DNA of 64,000 nt from Winogradskyella pacifica (GCF_013403915.1 NZ_JABFDI010000004.1:186001-250000); one strand, 5' to 3'. Positions 47,652 through 57,140 are shown, numbered from the stretch's first letter. Numbers and translations: made by a program. Notes: generated from the sequence alone by a model not told the origin.

Positions 47652-49409
47652 CTATTTTACACGGTAAACAGGATACTGTAAATGCGCTTTTTCATAGTTC
47701 TTACTCTGCTTATACAGCCAATCTAATTGGGCATACCAACTATTAGCAAAATCTTCGTCATAACTGATTTTTACATTGTATTCTATTTCAAGTTTTGGGT
47801 TGCTCTTTAAAAGTTGTTCCGCTTTATCTTCCCAAACATAAGGTGAAAATCCTTCTTTTTGTTGTAAAATAGTATCGAAGAAATTCCAGTTAAAGAATGA
47901 ATCTGGAGCAGAAGGTTCTAGCGTTTCTAATAGATAACGAATGGCATCTTGATTCGTAGAAATTAGATAATCACCTTTTCTAAAAGTTACTTTATCACTA
48001 GAGGTGTTAACACTTGTTTTGTAATGTGCATAATGACCTTCGTATGGAGATGTGCGAGTTTCGAAGCTTCCAATTTTATAGGATTCAACGGTTAATGTGG
48101 TGTCATTTTTAAATTGTGTGAATGCGACGTTGTTCAGCTTTAATAAATCAATGACACTGTGCCAGCCTTGTGGAATAATATAAGCTTTTGGGATTATGAC
48201 AGAATCTGTTGCTTTAAAATAATTTTGATATGTAACGTCTTTTGTAAATGGTTTTGATCGATCGTATTTTAAACGTTTTGCACCAGTAAATTCACTAGGA
48301 ATCATTTCTCCTTCATAACCTTTAAATTTTAGAGTAGAGGTAAGGCTTGTGTCTACAGTCCAAGTTAACGGATAGCGATCACCTGCTGCCCATAACTTGG
48401 TTTGTTCTTTCTTGAGTTTTGCAATTTTATCTCCTTGTTCTTCTGTGATTTCAATCATGCTTTTCATTAATTCGTAAGTACCTTCTACGCGTTGTTTGTA
48501 TGGTTTTAGCATGTGTGTTTCTATCATCATTCCTAGGGTGTTAAATAACGTTGTATACCCTGTAGAATATCTTGGAGTGTCTAAAAATTGTGTAAATCCA
48601 GAATCTGGTGTGCGGTTAAATACGTTAACATAAGGAGTGATGTCCCAAGATTTTGCTTCAAGTTTTTGCTCTAATGTTGGCATTACCTCAGAATGCATAA
48701 ATTCACCAAGTTCACCTCCTAATTTATTGTGTTGAGTAAATAAATGGGTTAATGTATACTGATAATCAGCTCCATTACTAACGTGGTTATCAATAAAAAC
48801 ATCTGGCTGTACTAAATGAAATATTTTGGTAAAAGCTTTGGCATTTTTAGTATCGGCTTTTATAAAATCTCGGTTTAAATCATAGTTTCTTGCATTGCCC
48901 CTAAACCCATAAGCCTTCGGACCGTTTTGATTGGTGCGTGTCGTTGAATTTCTATTTAAACTGCCACCCACATTATATATTGGAATGGTAACTACAATCG
49001 TATTTTTAGGAGCCTCTATTTTACCTTGAACAATATCTCTAAACAACATCATAGTTGCGTCAATACCATCAGATTCTCCAGGGTGAATACCATTATTAAC
49101 TAATAGAATTCTATTGTTTTGTCTCAGCGATTCAAAGTTATCTCCAGAACCTTTCATGTTTAATGTTACTATATGTAGTGGTTTTCCTGAGTCTGTTTCG
49201 CCAATTTCTTGGATCGAAATTTCAGTGTAACCGTTAGCTAAGTCTTCATAGTATTTTATGGTTTCTTGATAAGTTGCGGTTTCAAAACCTTCACTTTTTT
49301 CGAAAACCGTTGTGAAATCTATTTCTGCAGTTTTATTTTCCGAATCTTGTTTTTCTGTTTTGTTATTACAAGCAACTAGCAATAAGGCTAATACTAATAG
49401 TTTTTTCAT
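47652..49409 (-). CDS. M14 family zinc carboxypeptidase lipoprotein
   Basis: A 585-residue lipoprotein: signal MKKLLVLALLLVAC with Cys 14 as the lipid site. The M14 zinc ligands appear in NNGIHPGESDGIDATM (HxxE) and, ~100 residues later, in VFIDNHVSNGADYQYTL (His). The C-terminal 250 residues are not part of the classic carboxypeptidase fold and look family-specific. It probably trims peptides in the periplasm or at the cell surface. It lies upstream of the ligase cassette on the same strand, but the 208-base gap argues for separate transcription. Confidence 0.85.
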   Translation of the reverse strand: MKKLLVLALLLVACNNKTEKQDSENKTAEIDFTTVFEKSEGFETATYQETIKYYEDLANGYTEISIQEIGETDSGKPLHIVTLNMKGSGDNFESLRQNNRILLVNNGIHPGESDGIDATMMLFRDIVQGKIEAPKNTIVVTIPIYNVGGSLNRNSTTRTNQNGPKAYGFRGNARNYDLNRDFIKADTKNAKAFTKIFHLVQPDVFIDNHVSNGADYQYTLTHLFTQHNKLGGELGEFMHSEVMPTLEQKLEAKSWDITPYVNVFNRTPDSGFTQFLDTPRYSTGYTTLFNTLGMMIETHMLKPYKQRVEGTYELMKSMIEITEEQGDKIAKLKKEQTKLWAAGDRYPLTWTVDTSLTSTLKFKGYEGEMIPSEFTGAKRLKYDRSKPFTKDVTYQNYFKATDSVIIPKAYIIPQGWHSVIDLLKLNNVAFTQFKNDTTLTVESYKIGSFETRTSPYEGHYAHYKTSVNTSSDKVTFRKGDYLISTNQDAIRYLLETLEPSAPDSFFNWNFFDTILQQKEGFSPYVWEDKAEQLLKSNPKLEIEYNVKISYDEDFANSWYAQLDWLYKQSKNYEKAHLQYPVYRVK

Positions 49410-49530
49410 GGTCTAGAAATTTAGCTAAAATTACTTATATTTATTAACATGAAATCATATAAACTTAGCTTTGGTATTATAATCAAAGCTTAAAGCTAAT
49501 CTTGTTGAAGTTATTATCGATGATGGTGTA

Positions 49531-49818
49531 GTGTTGGATATGAAAATGGTAAAAGAATATCACGCTTTTCTTATTGAAAAATTAGAGGTCCCGTTTTTCT
49601 TATTAATTAATAAAAAGTATTCTTACACGTATACTTTTGAAGCTCAAAAGTCTATTGTAAATAAAGATATCGTGAAAGCTATGGCTGTTGTAACTCATGC
49701 TTATGTATCTAAATTAGCTACCGATGTTTTAATAAATATGAATCGCAATAACGGTTGGAATATAAAGATGTTTAAGAGTCGCAAAGAGGCCTTAGGATGG
49801 TTAGAAAATCAGGCCTGA
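49531..49818 (+). CDS. small STAS/SpoIIAA-like or unknown protein, apparently with a frameshifted N-terminus
   Basis: The open frame that can be read begins with a GTG at 49531 (or ATG at 49540) and codes for 95 residues ending KSRKEALGWLENQA. Its pattern (VPFFLLINKKYSYTYTFEAQ, then IVNKDIVKAMAVVTHAYVSK) resembles small regulatory proteins of Bacteroidota that fold like SpoIIAA/STAS domains; this is a tentative family guess. Coding potential extends upstream in the same frame to 49483 (SKLKANLVEVIIDDGVV), and an ATG in another frame at 49449 codes MKSYKLSFGIIIKA. Removing one A near 49485-49487 would join the two into a ~122-residue protein. The gene may therefore be broken, or the base call wrong. 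Confidence 0.6.
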   Translation: MLDMKMVKEYHAFLIEKLEVPFFLLINKKYSYTYTFEAQKSIVNKDIVKAMAVVTHAYVSKLATDVLINMNRNNGWNIKMFKSRKEALGWLENQA

Positions 49819-49848
49819 CTTTATAGCTACTTTGACATAAAAAAATAA

Positions 49849-49856
49849 TAACTTTG
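49849..49856 (+). promoter_or_regulatory. -7 box (TAACTTTG) for ctlX
   Basis: An exact TAnnTTTG match 29 bases before the ctlX start. A TTTG at 49831-49834 is 14 bases upstream, closer than the standard 19. Confidence 0.48.
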
Positions 49857-49885
49857 CATTTCATTACCATTCTATAAGCAAATAA

Positions 49886-50818
49886 ATGCAACAAACTACA
49901 AATACCGCCTTAATGATTCGTCCTGTAAACTTTAGGATGAACGAGCAAACCGCTGTCAATAATTATTTTCAGGAAGATTTAGATTTAAAAAATGCCGAGA
50001 TTAATGCAAAAGCTCAAGAGGAATTTGATGCTTTTGTGCAAAAATTAAAAGCTGTAGGTATTAATGTTATTGTTGAAGACGATGATAAAGTAAATGATAC
50101 TCCAGATTCTATTTTTCCTAACAATTGGGTAAGTTTTCATGCTAATGGAGACATTGCAAAATATCCGATGTTTGCAGAGAATAGAAGGCGGGAACGCAGA
50201 GATGAAATTTTTATTAGATTAGAAGATGAAGGTTTTAAGATTGAAAATATCGTTGATTATACGTCAGCCGAACATGAAGGTGTCTTTTTAGAAGGAACTG
50301 GAAGCGTTATTTTAGATCGTGTTAATAGAAAGGCCTATTGTGCTTTATCTCCAAGAGCAGATGAAGATTTATTTATAGAGTTTTGTGAGGATTTTGAATA
50401 TAGTCCTGTGATTTTTACAGCATATCAAACGGTAGAAGATAAACGCTTACCGATATATCATACTAATGTAATGATGTGTATCGCTGAGGATTTTGCTGTG
50501 ATTTGCTTAGATAGTATTGATGATAAGAAAGAACGTAAAAGTGTTGTAAAGCATCTTAGAAATGATGGTAAAGAAATCATTTCAATTACAGAAAAACAGA
50601 TGCATCATTTCGCAGGAAACATGTTGCAATTACAGGGTAATGATGGTCAGGTTTATTTAATTATGAGTGAAGCTGCCTATAAGGTTTTAACACCAAATCA
50701 AGTCACAACGATAGAAAAGCATTGTCCTATTATTTCGAGTTCTTTAGAGACTATAGAAACTTGTGGTGGTGGAAGTGCGCGTTGTATGATTGCTGAAGTA
50801 TTTTTACCGAAAGCTTAA
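49886..50818 (+). CDS. ctlX: citrulline utilization hydrolase, CtlX type (arginine-deiminase fold)
   Basis: 310 residues. It starts MQQTTNTALMIRPVNFRMNE and shows the CtlX pattern: DTPDSIFPNNWVSFHANG, FLEGTGSVILDR (Glu/Asp), catalytic His in IYHTNVMMCIAEDFAVIC and catalytic Cys in CGGGSARCMIAEVF. CtlX-type enzymes act on the ureido or guanidino group of citrulline- or arginine-like substrates. It is the second guanidino-fold enzyme in the window; argS is 3 kb downstream. Its own -7 box is at 49849. It converges on the sensor kinase gene. Confidence 0.85.
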   Translation: MQQTTNTALMIRPVNFRMNEQTAVNNYFQEDLDLKNAEINAKAQEEFDAFVQKLKAVGINVIVEDDDKVNDTPDSIFPNNWVSFHANGDIAKYPMFAENRRRERRDEIFIRLEDEGFKIENIVDYTSAEHEGVFLEGTGSVILDRVNRKAYCALSPRADEDLFIEFCEDFEYSPVIFTAYQTVEDKRLPIYHTNVMMCIAEDFAVICLDSIDDKKERKSVVKHLRNDGKEIISITEKQMHHFAGNMLQLQGNDGQVYLIMSEAAYKVLTPNQVTTIEKHCPIISSSLETIETCGGGSARCMIAEVFLPKA

Positions 50819-50890
50819 GCTGTATCGATTTTTATTTGAGTTCTAGCTTGTTCATTTGTGACATAGACTCAGAATATTAAACACTTAGAG

Positions 50891-52933
50891 CTAAGCCTTA
50901 GGTAATTCAACAAAGAATTTACTTCCAACATGTTCTGTGCTTTCTACCCAGATTCTGCCGTTGTTTAATTCTACTAAATCCTTAGCTATAGATAAGCCTA
51001 AACCTGTTCCTTTTTCATTTTTAGTGCCAGCAGTCGTAAAGTTTTTATGTGCTGCAAATAACTTATCAATGTTATCTTTAGAAATACCAACACCAGTGTC
51101 TTCAATACAAATTAAAGATTTTCCGTTAGCCTCTATGTTAGAAATAGTAATAACATCACCTGTTCTGCTAAATTTAACAGCGTTTGTAATTAAGTTCTGA
51201 ATCACAATTTCTACCATACTACGATCGGCATAAATAAAATCATCCTGAGACTCATCAATTAAAACAATGCGTTTGTCTTCAACTTTTTGTTCAACTAAAG
51301 CAATTTTAGTTTGAAACACTTCTTGAATATTAAACAGCTCAGGTTTTGGTTCTAAATTCTGCATTTGCGATTTAGACCAGTTTAATAAATTAAATAAAAG
51401 TGACGATGCATTATTAGCATTTTCGCTTAATTCTGGAATCAACTCATAAAATTCATCCTTAGAAATGCTGTCTTCGTTTAATAAATCTAAGAACGCTTTA
51501 ATAGAAGAGATTGAATCTTTTAAGTCGTGAGACACAATAGAAAAAAGTTTATCCTTAACTTGGTTAACCTCTTCTAAGTGATGTGTTTGTTCTAAAATAG
51601 CTTCTGTTCTTATTTGTTCTTCGGCTAATATGTCTTTTTGTTTTTCTAATGCGTCTTTATGAATTTTAGTTTTTAAAAGACTATAAATTAGAAGGCCTAA
51701 CAATACTATAAACGCGGCTAAGACTCCATATAGAATGTAAGGATTACTCAACGAAGTTGATACTTCTGTAGCTTTACTCTCCGTATTATCTGTAAGATCC
51801 TTACGGTTTGAGTTGTCATTAATTAAATCTAAATGTTCTAATTCTGTAGGGAAAACAGGTCTATTAATTTTAGAAAGCGAGTCTTTTAAATTGTAAAATT
51901 TATTTTGCCAGAAAAATGCATTTTGATAATAACCTCGTGTAGAATCTAAAGCAATATGAAGTTTGTAGTTTTCTAAAAGTTCGGTTTTATCATCTGTTTT
52001 CTGCGCAATTTTATAAGCTTCGTTTAATTGTCTTTCAGCTAATTTTAGTTTTTTATTTTGAAGATTTAAATGTCCAATAGCATTCAAGGCTCTTAAAAGT
52101 CCTTCTTTATTATCTTGTTGTCTGTTGTATTTTAAACCTTCTAATAAGTACTCAGAAGCTTTATTATATTCTTTAAAACGTAAGTATTCGCTACCTAATT
52201 TAGGAAGTATTTCGCCTCTAAGGTCTTGATCTGTTTTAGGATTAAGAATATCTAGAGCCTTTTCGTAATATTCAATTGCCTTGCGATGCTCTTTTAATAT
52301 AGAATAAAGTCCAGCAATATTTTTAGTAGATATTTTAATACCATCCTTATCATTAATTTCCTTTCGGACTTCTAAAGCTTTAAAATTATATTCTATAGCC
52401 TTATCAATTTGATTGGTTTTATAATAAGCCTCAGCAAGATTATTATAAGCAGCGCTTAATTCATCTTTTAGATACTGTTTTTCAAAAATATCTATTGCAG
52501 ATAATGAATTTTGTAAACCAACTTTATAATTTCCTCTTTTTATTTCAACAAGACCTATGCTGTTGCTCACTTTGGCTACACCAAGTGTATCTTTTATTTG
52601 TAAGTATAAATTTCTAGATCTTTTGTAGTTATCAATTGCATTAAAATAATCGTTACGTTCTGTAAAGATTAATGCTCTGATGTAGCTGCTTTCCGCCTGT
52701 CCTTTTATGTATTTAAGGTCGTCAGAAAGTTTTGAGGTTTCATTAATGTAAAGCAATGCCTTACTGTAATCCTTTTGTTTGAAGAGCTCATTAATAAGCA
52801 CCAAAGACATATCCACTTTTGTAGAGTCTGCGTTTAAATAAGCTATTTGTACCGTAAGTTTATCTATTTTTTCGCTTTGAGAAAAAACGGATATCGATAT
52901 AAGATACACAGCTAGTAAAAGTAACTGTCTCAT
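50891..52933 (-). CDS. TPR-containing membrane sensor histidine kinase
   Basis: A 680-residue protein: signal peptide (to ~18), about seven tetratricopeptide repeats over residues ~60-330 (ELSAAYNNLAEAYYKTNQID and similar), a transmembrane helix near 400-420 (YILYGVLAAFIVLLGLLIYS), a coiled coil, then the kinase core. The H box is FSIVSHDLKDSISSIKAFLD (phosphorylatable His), the N box VIQNLITNAVKFSRTGD, and the ATP lid has CIEDTGVGIS and GTGLGLSIAKDLVE. The TPRs sit outside the inner membrane and probably sense a protein or peptide. No response regulator gene is adjacent. Minus-strand -7-like boxes lie at 53155-53162 and 53189-53196. Confidence 0.92.
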   Translation of the reverse strand: MRQLLLLAVYLISISVFSQSEKIDKLTVQIAYLNADSTKVDMSLVLINELFKQKDYSKALLYINETSKLSDDLKYIKGQAESSYIRALIFTERNDYFNAIDNYKRSRNLYLQIKDTLGVAKVSNSIGLVEIKRGNYKVGLQNSLSAIDIFEKQYLKDELSAAYNNLAEAYYKTNQIDKAIEYNFKALEVRKEINDKDGIKISTKNIAGLYSILKEHRKAIEYYEKALDILNPKTDQDLRGEILPKLGSEYLRFKEYNKASEYLLEGLKYNRQQDNKEGLLRALNAIGHLNLQNKKLKLAERQLNEAYKIAQKTDDKTELLENYKLHIALDSTRGYYQNAFFWQNKFYNLKDSLSKINRPVFPTELEHLDLINDNSNRKDLTDNTESKATEVSTSLSNPYILYGVLAAFIVLLGLLIYSLLKTKIHKDALEKQKDILAEEQIRTEAILEQTHHLEEVNQVKDKLFSIVSHDLKDSISSIKAFLDLLNEDSISKDEFYELIPELSENANNASSLLFNLLNWSKSQMQNLEPKPELFNIQEVFQTKIALVEQKVEDKRIVLIDESQDDFIYADRSMVEIVIQNLITNAVKFSRTGDVITISNIEANGKSLICIEDTGVGISKDNIDKLFAAHKNFTTAGTKNEKGTGLGLSIAKDLVELNNGRIWVESTEHVGSKFFVELPKA

Positions 52934-53322
52934 CTTAAAATAGCGTTAAAACGAATTGCGCTGTTTTGGTTTGAAAAACTTTTAGGGAGGGACGAAAAAA
53001 GTAAGTTAACACAAAACAAAAACAACGTTGTTAATGTTTGATTATTAAACCTCATTAATGTTTGGGACATTGATTAATAGCCCTCCAAAAGTGCTATTAT
53101 GAACGCAAATATGCTAATAATTAGGATTTAATACCAATTTATTAGTTGAACAGACAAATATAATATTTTTAAAATATGGCATATCGACCAAAGGTAAATT
53201 TAAAGGTGGTAATACTGTTTTGTCGATGAAATGCATGTTTTGTGTATAGTGTTGTTTTTCAGTTAGTTGTGGTTGTGTATGCCTAAAATAGGTAAGACTT
53301 TAAAGTCAAAATTAAACACATA
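52934..53322. other. non-coding region between the sensor kinase and a decayed gene
   Basis: About 390 bases without a credible open frame. Two minus-strand TAnnTTTG boxes, at 53155-53162 (TATATTTG) and 53189-53196 (TACCTTTG), could start the sensor-kinase message with a leader of more than 200 bases. I see no strong hairpin. Confidence 0.4.
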
Positions 53323-53746
53323 TTAGTGTTCCCAAAAAGTGCCATTTGTCGATGTATTTTCATTACTATTAAATGCGACCCAATTTGTAGCTCAATAGTA
53401 AAAACCTCTTCGTTTTTCATTTAGAATAGCTTTTATAGTCGCAATTAATCATTCATATATGCTTTCTGGCCTTGAGGTGTTGGAGCAAATTCTAGACTGA
53501 TTTAATTTAGTCTTATAAGGTTCGTTCCTTTAAGCTTTACAAAATCTAAAAGTTCTACCGAATTTTCATTTTTATGATCTACCGTTTAGTTCTCTAATTC
53601 ACTTTGAAATGATAAATCTATGTTTTTTTAGAATAGTTCATTCTCAGGCATGTCATTGTCAGTAATGGAGTTGTTATTATCAGAACATGATGAAAAATAA
53701 CAATAAAAATGGAAAGTGCGTAGTTTAAGAATTTCATTTTAGTCAT
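53323..53746 (-). pseudogene. decayed lipoprotein gene (several stops and frameshifts)
   Basis: On the minus strand an ATG at 53746 opens MTKMKFLNYALSIFIVIF, a signal peptide; a frameshift then gives FSSCSDNNNSITDNDMPENE, a typical lipobox plus acidic linker. Further on, fragments broken by stops read KNIDLSFQSELEN, VDHKNENSVELLDFVKLKG and ISLEFAPTPQGQKAYMND. After another frame change come KRRGFYY, a stop, then ATNWVAFNSNENTSTNG and FWEH before a final TAA at 53323-53325. At least four stops and two frame changes are needed, so it is dead. The parent family is not recognised. Confidence 0.65.
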
Positions 53747-53841
53747 AGGTATTAGACTTCTATCAATTCTAAACTTTATAAAAACCCTATAACGTTAAGT
53801 AATTATGTTTGCATAGAAACCCATTAAAACAATAAAACTTC

Positions 53842-53849
53842 TATCTTTG
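53842..53849 (+). promoter_or_regulatory. -7 box (TATCTTTG) for argS
   Basis: An exact TAnnTTTG match 34 bases before the argS start. A TTTG lies at 53808-53811, 30 bases upstream, farther than the standard -33 spacing. Confidence 0.5.
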
Positions 53850-53883
53850 CGAACGTTTTAAAACACCAAAATAAAGCAGAATT

Positions 53884-55668
53884 ATGACCCTTCAAGAGAC
53901 TTTAGAATTACATGTAAAAGCAGCGATAAAAGCGTTGTTTCAAGCGGAATTAGAATCAGTAGAATTTCAAGCGACTCGCAAAGAGTTTGCAGGAGATGTT
54001 ACGGTTGTTGTTTTTCCAATGTTACGTGTCGTAAAAGGAAATCCTGTTGTTATAGGCGAACAAGTTGGTCAATATTTATTAGACAATGTAGAATTAGTCA
54101 AAGGTTTTAATGTTGTTAAAGGCTTTTTAAATATAGAAATTAGTGATTCATATTACTTAGATTTCTTCACATCTATAAAAGGAAATGATGCTTATGGTTT
54201 TGTGGATCAAAAGGATGATAAAGCTGTTATGGTAGAATATTCGTCACCAAACACAAACAAACCTTTGCATTTAGGACATGTAAGAAATGTACTCTTAGGG
54301 TATAGTGTTGCTGAAATTTTAAAAGCTTCAGGAAAAAAAGTTTATAAAACTCAAATCATTAACGATAGAGGTATTCATATTTGTAAGAGTATGTTGGCTT
54401 ATCAGAAATTTGGTCAGAATGAAACCCCAACAGAAGATTTAAAAGGAGATAAACTTGTTGGAAATTACTATGTAAAGTTTGACAAAGAATATAAATCTGA
54501 AATTTCAGAATTAATGGCTCAAGGTCAATCTGAAGAAGATGCTAAAAAGAATGCACCTTTATTAGTAGAAGCACAGCAAATGCTACTAAAATGGGAAGCA
54601 GGAGATGAAGACGTTGTTGCACTGTGGAAAAAAATGAATCAGTGGGTTTATGATGGTTTCGATGTTACTTACAAAAATATTGGTGTCGATTTTGATACCT
54701 ATTACTACGAAAGCAATACGTATTTATTAGGAAAAGAATTTGTTGCTGAAGGTTTAAAAACGGGTGTTTTTGAACAAGATGCTGATGGTTCTGTTTGGTG
54801 CGATTTAACCGAAGATGGTTTAGATAGAAAAATTGTGCTTAGAGCAGATGGCACAGCCGTTTACATGACGCAAGATATTGGTACAGCCATTCAGCGAATT
54901 AAAGATTATCCTGATGTTGGTGGTATGGTTTATACGGTTGGTAACGAGCAAGATTATCATTTTAAAGTGTTATTCTTAATTTTGAAAAAATTAGGTTTCG
55001 ATTGGGCTAAAAATCTATTCCATTTAAGTTATGGTATGGTAGATTTACCAAGCGGAAAAATGAAGAGTAGAGAAGGAACCGTTGTAGATGCTGATGATTT
55101 AATCCAGGAAATGGCAGATACTGCTGAAGATATTTCTAAAGAATTAGGAAAGCTAGAAGAGTACTCAGAAGAAGAAAAGCAGACCCTCTACAAAACTATA
55201 GGTTTAGGGGCTTTAAAATATTACATCTTAAAAGTAGATCCTAAAAAGCGAATTTTATTCGATCCTAAAGAGTCTATCGATTTTCAAGGGAATACAGGGC
55301 CGTTTATTCAATATACTTATGCTAGAATTCAGTCTATTTTAAGAAAGGCTAATGTGGATGATATTGGCGCTTCGACTTCGCTAAGCGACCACATAACACT
55401 TCATGAGAAAGAGAAACAACTTATTAAACAATTAGAACAATTTCCAGTCATCATACAAAATGCAGCAGAACAGCATAGTCCTGCATTGATTGCCAATTAT
55501 ACTTATGATTTGGTAAAGGATTTTAATTCGTTTTACCAGAATGTATCGATTCTTGGAGCAGACTCTGATTTAGAAAAGAATTTAAGAGTGGCATTGTCTA
55601 AAACAGTAAGTCAAACTATTAAAAATGCTTTTAAGGTCTTAGGGATTGAGGTTCCTGAGCGTATGTAA
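53884..55668 (+). CDS. argS: arginyl-tRNA synthetase
   Basis: A 594-residue class-I synthetase. The N-terminal Arg-tRNA recognition domain is followed by the HIGH-type motif PNTNKPLHLGHVRNVLLG, the KMSKS-type motif GKMKSREGTVVDADDL and the C-terminal DALR anticodon-binding domain (YTYDLVKDFNSFYQNVSI, ending GIEVPERM). Residues ~495-502 (GASTSLSD) are coded by a segment matching a palindromic repeat that is also found between genes at 31486-31514, suggesting an in-frame repeat insertion just before the DALR domain. The gene is monocistronic. Confidence 0.96.
   Translation: MTLQETLELHVKAAIKALFQAELESVEFQATRKEFAGDVTVVVFPMLRVVKGNPVVIGEQVGQYLLDNVELVKGFNVVKGFLNIEISDSYYLDFFTSIKGNDAYGFVDQKDDKAVMVEYSSPNTNKPLHLGHVRNVLLGYSVAEILKASGKKVYKTQIINDRGIHICKSMLAYQKFGQNETPTEDLKGDKLVGNYYVKFDKEYKSEISELMAQGQSEEDAKKNAPLLVEAQQMLLKWEAGDEDVVALWKKMNQWVYDGFDVTYKNIGVDFDTYYYESNTYLLGKEFVAEGLKTGVFEQDADGSVWCDLTEDGLDRKIVLRADGTAVYMTQDIGTAIQRIKDYPDVGGMVYTVGNEQDYHFKVLFLILKKLGFDWAKNLFHLSYGMVDLPSGKMKSREGTVVDADDLIQEMADTAEDISKELGKLEEYSEEEKQTLYKTIGLGALKYYILKVDPKKRILFDPKESIDFQGNTGPFIQYTYARIQSILRKANVDDIGASTSLSDHITLHEKEKQLIKQLEQFPVIIQNAAEQHSPALIANYTYDLVKDFNSFYQNVSILGADSDLEKNLRVALSKTVSQTIKNAFKVLGIEVPERM
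55366..55392. repeat. palindromic repeat copy inside argS
   Basis: CGCTT (55368-55372) and AAGCG (55383-55387) are complementary arms around the CGACTTCGCT core. The core TTCGACTTCGCTAA matches the reverse complement of the intergenic element at 31486-31514 at most positions. It lies in frame and adds no stop. Confidence 0.5.
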
Positions 55669-55844
55669 AATTGTAATTTCTAAAATTAACAGTAGTACTT
55701 TTTTAATCCGTTTTGCGATCAATTTTAAGAATTGAATAGGTAGGGTGATATTCGATATTAAGAAATTAACATGTTGAATAGAAGTGTGTTCTGTGCTTTT
55801 TTGTATCTTAGGTAAGGTTATAATGTTCATTAAATCTTACTGTC

Positions 55845-57140
55845 ATGGAAAAATCTTATACTTTAAAACGTTGCGCTAGTACACTTTTATTAGTCTTATT
55901 TGTACTCTTTTCTTTAAGTGCTCAAACGGAGTTTAAGGAGTATCACGGTAGGGTTGTCGATGGTAGAACTAACAAAACGATAGAGGCTGCTAATCTTAGT
56001 ATTAATACTACAAACATTAGTACGATTACAAATTCTGAAGGTGAATTCTCGTTAAAAGTTCCAAATAATTATTTAGATTCCAAAGTTGCCGTTTCTTTTT
56101 TAGGTTATACGACTTATGTTGTACTATTATCTGAATTATCTGACGATAATCAAACAATTGAGTTGTATGAGGTAATTACCGAGTTATCTGCTGTAAACAT
56201 CGCGGCATATAAAAATGCATCAAATTTAATTAGAAAAGTGTTTTTCGGAAAAAGTGAAAATAAAGATGAAGAGTCTGTTTTTATGACTGCTTTTTATAGA
56301 GAAACTATTAAACGCAGAAATAGAAATGTGTCCTTAACGGAGGCTGTTGTTAATATTTTAAAACAACCAAATTGGACACCACAACGTGATGATATTCAAC
56401 TTGGAAAAGCTAGGAAAAGTACAGATTACACACGCTTAGATACGGTGTCTGTAAAGTTGCAAGGTGGTCCGTTTTCTACGATGTATTTAGATATTATGAA
56501 ATATACTGAATATCTTTTTACAGAGGAAAGTATTAATGGGTATGATTTTACTTTTGATAAACCTTCAACTTTAAATAACAGAGCTGTTTTTGTTGTTGAT
56601 TTCAGTCCTAAGAATAAACAACTTACTGTAAATTATAGTGGCAAACTTTTTATTGATGTAGAGTCGTTAGCCTTAGTTAGTGCAAATTACTTTTTAGATT
56701 TGAGTAATAGGGATAAAACTAAAAATCTTTTGGTTAAAAGTAAACCTAGGGATGTTGAGGTTTATCCTTTAGAGGCGATTTACAAAGTAGATTATAAACA
56801 AAAAGATAATAACTGGTATTACAGTTATTCTAATTTAAGCTTAACGTTTAAGGTGAATAAAAAACGCCAACTCTTTAATAAAGTTTACACATTATCTAGT
56901 GAAATGGCAGTAACAGATTGGGAGGTGAATAGTACAGGTGAAAAAATTAAAAATAAAGATAAACTACGTCCTTCTGTAATTATTACTGATGCTATTTCAG
57001 GATTTTCAGATCCAAATTTTTGGGGTGAATATAATCTCATTGAGCCAGATAAGTCCATAGAATCAGCCATTGATAAAATTAGAAAGAATATTGAAAAGGA
57101 AAAAGATCGAGAAAGGAAGAAAAATACCAATATTAAATAA
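55845..57140 (+). CDS. carboxypeptidase-regulatory-like domain protein (DUF5686-like N-terminus)
   Basis: 431 residues with a signal peptide (LLLVLFVLFSLSAQ). Residues ~30-112 are a CarboxypepD_reg-like domain (YHGRVVDGRTNKTIEAANLS, ISTITNSEGEFSLKVPNN, VAVSFLGYTTYVVLL). The rest (AYKNASNLIRKVFFG, MTAFYRETIKRRNRNVSLTE) resembles the N-terminal portion of large DUF5686 outer-membrane proteins but lacks their barrel. It ends with a highly charged tail (KNIEKEKDRERKKNTN). Function unknown; probably periplasmic. Convergent with the TonB receptor gene. Confidence 0.75.
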   Translation: MEKSYTLKRCASTLLLVLFVLFSLSAQTEFKEYHGRVVDGRTNKTIEAANLSINTTNISTITNSEGEFSLKVPNNYLDSKVAVSFLGYTTYVVLLSELSDDNQTIELYEVITELSAVNIAAYKNASNLIRKVFFGKSENKDEESVFMTAFYRETIKRRNRNVSLTEAVVNILKQPNWTPQRDDIQLGKARKSTDYTRLDTVSVKLQGGPFSTMYLDIMKYTEYLFTEESINGYDFTFDKPSTLNNRAVFVVDFSPKNKQLTVNYSGKLFIDVESLALVSANYFLDLSNRDKTKNLLVKSKPRDVEVYPLEAIYKVDYKQKDNNWYYSYSNLSLTFKVNKKRQLFNKVYTLSSEMAVTDWEVNSTGEKIKNKDKLRPSVIITDAISGFSDPNFWGEYNLIEPDKSIESAIDKIRKNIEKEKDRERKKNTNIK

